A stretch of 54,261 bases of DNA from Clostridia bacterium (GTDB taxonomy: Bacteria > Bacillota > Clostridia > Oscillospirales > Acutalibacteraceae). Position numbers and translations under genes: made by a program. Position 1 is the stretch's first letter. Each line of letters starts with the position of its first letter. Positions 51,878-54,261 of this stretch are shown here, in pieces. Under the pieces are notes generated by a model, which did not search any database, was not told the DNA's origin, and saw only the letters and a list, made by a program, of their open reading frames with translations. The stretch is from NCBI GenBank assembly GCA_017399535.1, contig JAFQBX010000030.1, positions 1-54,261 on the forward strand, written 5' to 3'.

Positions 51878-52871
51878 CGGGCAAAGCACCTCCGATTAAA
51901 CCTGCCTTGAAGCTGAAAAGTAAATCGTAGAATCCTTTTATCTGGTTCTTCATATCGTCGCCGGTGATGTTTACAATATTGCAACGCGGAATTGCGGCAA
52001 TTGCAATCGGCTTCTTTGCTACTATCTCATATTTTACACAAAGGTCGGCAGTTTCGTCAATATTGTTATTTGTTTTCTCAACCGAAATCTGATATTCATT
52101 GAGAAAATTTTCGACGGCTTTGGGATTCTTTTCTGCGAACTCGGTACGAACTACGATACAACCCATTGACAGTACGCAGTCGGCAACCTTTTCCCATTCC
52201 TCAGTTACGTTAAGTGCAACGCGGATATTTTCGTCCTGCATTGTGATTGTGGTAACAAATGGCTCGGGAACGATAGCAACGTTAACCTTTCCCGAAAGCA
52301 TCTGGGTAGCAAGTTCGGAATGCTCGTCAAACCATTTGATTTCAACGTCTTTTTCGGGGTCAATGCCATTTTCGGCAAGGATATAGTTGAGTGCAAATTC
52401 GGGTACTGCGCCCTGACCGCTTGCACCGATTATCATTCCTTTTAAATCAGCTACGCTGTTCACCTTTTCACCGTTTTCAAGGATATACAAAACGCCAAGC
52501 GTATTGAGCGCAAGGAGCTTTACCTTTCCCTCGGTTTTTTGATAAAGATTTGCGGCGGCATTCGTCGGCAATGCGGCAATATCAATCGCTCCGTTAACGA
52601 GCTTACCTGTAATTTCATCGGGTGCGGCAGCGATTGTGTATGTATAATCGTTCAATGCTTCGCCCTTGTCAGCGGAATCGAGAAGCCATGTCATGCCTAT
52701 TCCTGTCGGTCCCTTTAAGGTTGCGAGATTAACGTTAACCTTTTCTACAACCTCGCTTGAAGCATCGGCGGTAGACTCGGTATTATCCTTGTCACTTGTG
52801 CATCCTGCAAACATTGACAGCATCATTACCAATGCTGCTAAAAGTGCAATAATTCTAAAACTTTTTTTCAT
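51849..52871 (-). CDS. ABC transporter substrate-binding lipoprotein (NitT/TauT-like)
   Basis: A 340-aa lipoprotein: lipobox FAGC (C24), then a periplasmic-type II fold of the NMT1/SsuA group (VNLATLKGPTGIGMTWLLDSADKG, ITGKLVNGAIDIAALPTNAAANLY, VADLKGMIIGASGQGAVPEFALNYIL, SGKVNVAIVPEPFVTTIT, GALPDDNFYYKAG). The ligand could be a thiamine precursor, taurine-like sulfonate, nitrate or another small anion; nothing in the context decides. CAGGAGG precedes ATG 52871. It lies 19 nt after the Crp/Fnr gene. Confidence 0.9.
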   Translation of the reverse strand: MKKSFRIIALLAALVMMLSMFAGCTSDKDNTESTADASSEVVEKVNVNLATLKGPTGIGMTWLLDSADKGEALNDYTYTIAAAPDEITGKLVNGAIDIAALPTNAAANLYQKTEGKVKLLALNTLGVLYILENGEKVNSVADLKGMIIGASGQGAVPEFALNYILAENGIDPEKDVEIKWFDEHSELATQMLSGKVNVAIVPEPFVTTITMQDENIRVALNVTEEWEKVADCVLSMGCIVVRTEFAEKNPKAVENFLNEYQISVEKTNNNIDETADLCVKYEIVAKKPIAIAAIPRCNIVNITGDDMKNQIKGFYDLLFSFKAGLIGGALPDDNFYYKAG

Positions 52872-52890
52872 AATAAATTCCTCCTGAGAA

Positions 52891-53544
52891 TTAGATATAC
52901 ATTTTTAATTTTTCTATATCAGAGATACAGATGTTCTTTCCCTTTCGGGTTATTATTTTTGCATCTTCAAATTCCTCAATAGCTCGATAAAGTGATGCTC
53001 TGCCGATTCCGATTCGCTCAGAAAGAAGTGTCATGCTATACTCGATACAAACCGTATCATTTTCGGCATTTTGGAGTAAAAAATAAGCTAATTTTGCATT
53101 TGCCGTTTGAGCCGAATACCCCGAAATGAGCTTGTTAAGATAATCAATTTTGTTACTCAACATGGTGATATAGTTTATCGCGAAATTTGTATCCTTTGAA
53201 ATAAGCTCGCGAATCATATCCTCGCTAAAAAATATTGCTGAGCAATTATTATCGGCGATAATCTCACTAACAAATTTTGTTCTTTCACTAAAAAGAGCCG
53301 AAACACCAAAGATTTCGCCCTCACCGATTCGTCGTAGTATAACCGAATCACCGGCGCTGTGTGTACGGCGAATTACGGCATTTCCCTTTGTAATTATGCC
53401 GACACTGTGACTAAACGAGGTTGGCGCAAAGATAACCTCACCCCTCTCAAACGAGCGTCTATTAATTCGACTGTCGTTCAAAAAGGTGTTTAAAATATCA
53501 GCATTGACGCCATTAAAAATCTTATGTTCGTGTTCATTAAACAT
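52891..53544 (-). CDS. Crp/Fnr family transcriptional regulator
   Basis: The 217-aa protein has an N-terminal cyclic-nucleotide-type beta barrel (RRSFERGEVIFAPTSFSHSVGIITKGNAVIRR, RIGEGEIFGVSALFSER), a dimer helix (INYITMLSNKIDYLNKLISGYS) and a C-terminal winged HTH (MTLLSERIGIGRASLYRAIEEFEDAKIITRKGKNICI). There is no N-terminal Cys cluster, so it is not an Fe-S Fnr. It leads the ABC transporter operon and its own promoter carries a 24-bp palindrome, so autoregulation and control of the transporter in response to a small ligand are likely. AAAGGA precedes ATG 53544. Confidence 0.92.
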   Translation of the reverse strand: MFNEHEHKIFNGVNADILNTFLNDSRINRRSFERGEVIFAPTSFSHSVGIITKGNAVIRRTHSAGDSVILRRIGEGEIFGVSALFSERTKFVSEIIADNNCSAIFFSEDMIRELISKDTNFAINYITMLSNKIDYLNKLISGYSAQTANAKLAYFLLQNAENDTVCIEYSMTLLSERIGIGRASLYRAIEEFEDAKIITRKGKNICISDIEKLKMYI

Positions 53545-53556
53545 ATAAATTTTCCT

Positions 53557-53580
53557 TTATTGTCTCATTTGAGACAATAA
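53557..53580. promoter_or_regulatory. 24-bp palindromic operator of the Crp/Fnr-ABC operon
   Basis: A perfect 11-2-11 palindrome with core TTGTCTCA-TT-TGAGACAA. It overlaps the -10 box (53582-53577) and the presumed transcription start, a position for repression. Confidence 0.75.
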
Positions 53581-53605
53581 TAACACATAGTCAGCTGTTT
53601 GTCAA
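53577..53605 (-). promoter_or_regulatory. Promoter of the Crp/Fnr-ABC operon
   Basis: Minus-strand TTGACA (53605-53600), 17 nt, TATTAT (53582-53577), with an extended -10 TGT before it. The -35 is perfect. Confidence 0.8.
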
Positions 53606-53648
53606 GTATTTAACAATCTTTTTACGTCATTTTTTCTGAGAAAAGCAT

Positions 53649-53686
53649 AAAAAAATCACCCTTGCAAATGCAAGAGTGATTTTTTG
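53649..53686. terminator. Terminator after the 103-aa membrane protein gene
   Basis: AAAAATCAC-C-CTTGCA pairs with TGCAAG-A-GTGATTTTT around AA, with one mismatch, and is flanked by A and T runs. Confidence 0.85.
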
Positions 53687-53716
53687 CGCAAAAGGGAGAC
53701 TAAAAGCAGTATAATT

Positions 53717-54028
53717 TCACTTTTTCGAATGGCTCACAATCCGAACCGTAATTCCTAAAATAATTTGCAGGACTATTATAGTCAATGGTATATACGTCAT
53801 ATATTTTCCAATAATTTTTATAGATGGGTCATCCGGCAAAATAAGCACTATTCCTGTAATTAAAACAACAACTAAAAGTAACGCAATCGTTGTCACAGTA
53901 TTTTTTATAATTTTCTTTGTCCTTTCAGACATAATATTATCAGGAATAATCAGTTGCATAAGTTTTATATAGCAATCTATAAAAAATTCAAATATTACTT
54001 CAAAAATTAACTCAAATAAACAGCCCAT
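53717..54028 (-). CDS. Small membrane protein (103 aa), unknown
   Basis: From ATG 54028 (GGGGG site upstream) the product has two clear hydrophobic helices in the second half (about 45-66, VTTIALLLVVVLITGIVLIL, and 75-97, KYMTYIPLTIIVLQIILGITV) and an amphipathic N-terminal helix (CLFELIFEVIFEFFIDCYIKLM). No family is recognised. It lies between the tRNA-Gly terminator and its own terminator, probably monocistronic. Confidence 0.65.
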   Translation of the reverse strand: MGCLFELIFEVIFEFFIDCYIKLMQLIIPDNIMSERTKKIIKNTVTTIALLLVVVLITGIVLILPDDPSIKIIGKYMTYIPLTIIVLQIILGITVRIVSHSKK

Positions 54029-54114
54029 TAACAATTCCCCCTTTGCAGTTTAATAGGGTGTTGACTTTATTATATTATAGTTGTTCTTAATTTCAACACA
54101 AAATCATTTTACGA

Positions 54115-54157
54115 AAAAAGAAACACCCTTTGTCTATTGACAAAGGGTGTTTCTTTT
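54115..54157 (-). terminator. Terminator of the tRNA transcript
   Basis: Minus-strand AAAAGAAACACCCTTTGTC (54157-54139) pairs with its complement at 54134-54117 around a short loop, then a T-run. It lies 2 nt after the tRNA CCA end. Confidence 0.85.
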
Positions 54158-54158
54158 C

Positions 54159-54234
54159 TGGAGCGGGTTACGAGGCTCGAACTCGCTCCCTCCACCTGGG
54201 CAAGGTGGCGCTCTACCAGAGGAGCTAAACCCGC
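54159..54234 (-). tRNA. tRNA-Gly (anticodon GCC)
   Basis: The minus strand folds into a full cloverleaf of 76 nt with encoded CCA: acceptor GCGGGTT/AACCCGC, D stem GCTC/GAGC, anticodon stem CCACC/GGTGG with loop TTGCCCA (GCC, Gly), 5-nt variable loop, and T arm GCGAG-TTCGAGC-CTCGT. It is the last tRNA of a minus-strand cluster entering from the right edge. Confidence 0.95.
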
Positions 54235-54240
54235 ATTCCG

Positions 54241-54261
54241 TGGTGCCTCCGGTCGGAATCG
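54241..54261 (-). tRNA. 3' end of another tRNA (isotype not readable)
   Basis: The minus strand reads CGATT-CCGAC-CGGAGGC-A-CCA, i.e. the end of a T loop, 3' T stem, acceptor 3' strand, discriminator A and CCA. It lies 6 nt upstream of tRNA-Gly. The acceptor 5' side would be GCCTCCG. The anticodon is outside the window. Confidence 0.8.

Overview
This 54 kb window looks like a chromosomal segment of a low-GC, endospore-forming member of the Clostridia, probably Oscillospiraceae/Ruminococcaceae-like. The support is spoIVA and yunB, a fused ispH-rpsA gene, many lipoproteins with Gram-positive lipoboxes, AGGAGG-type ribosome binding sites, sigma-A promoters with near-consensus -10 boxes, and a scar of a Tn4451/ICE-type element. 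No rRNA or CRISPR array was seen. Two tRNAs lie at the right edge.

Layout. 1-2.6 kb: remnant of an integrative/mobilizable element, with the start of a regulator, a truncated and apparently frameshifted sigma-like gene, two small cargo genes and a large serine recombinase that has lost its middle. 2.6-10.5 kb (minus): one tight operon, ligA - HI0933-type flavoprotein - cmk - transglutaminase-like protein - plsC - ispH/rpsA. 10.5-12.8 kb (minus): the sporulation genes yunB and spoIVA. 12.8-16.8 kb: a transglutaminase-fold lipoprotein without its catalytic Cys, gdhA, ychF and a ComEA-like HhH protein. 16.8-21 kb (minus): a second HI0933-type flavoprotein, then the ACT protein - hom - lysC operon of aspartate-family amino acid synthesis. 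21-30.6 kb (minus): a Cys-rich conserved protein, then an operon of alpha/beta hydrolase - membrane-anchored murF - ddl - CDF transporter - DUF4832 glycosidase-like protein - pcrA. 30.8-34.8 kb: DUF1836 regulator (plus) and the murI - DUF1934 - argS - ruvX operon (minus). 34.9-40.8 kb (plus): an XRE regulator, then murD - two M42 aminopeptidases - GNAT - PLP lyase, all nearly touching or overlapping. 40.8-41.5 kb (minus): an amidase-like gene with no signal peptide and a sigma-K-like promoter. 41.7-46.5 kb (plus): three tandem paralogous SGNH-hydrolase/BIG2 proteins, two of them lipoproteins. 46.6-49.2 kb (minus): nnr - small lipoprotein - mazF without a visible antitoxin. 49.4-54 kb (minus): a small membrane protein, luxS, a Crp/Fnr-regulated NitT/TauT-type ABC transporter operon, another small membrane protein, tRNA-Gly and the end of another tRNA.

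How the genes work together. Four peptidoglycan precursor enzymes (MurI, MurD, MurF, Ddl) sit in three transcription units among translation (argS, rpsA, ychF) and DNA maintenance genes (ligA, pcrA, ruvX). Sporulation is served by SpoIVA, YunB and probably the amidase. The least explained parts are the SGNH/BIG2 gene triplet, the Crp/Fnr-ABC operon with a 24-bp palindrome over its own -10 box, the 17-bp palindrome between the murI and XRE promoters, and the collapsed mobile element at the left edge.

All calls rest on reading the sequence and on remembered family motifs. No database search was run.
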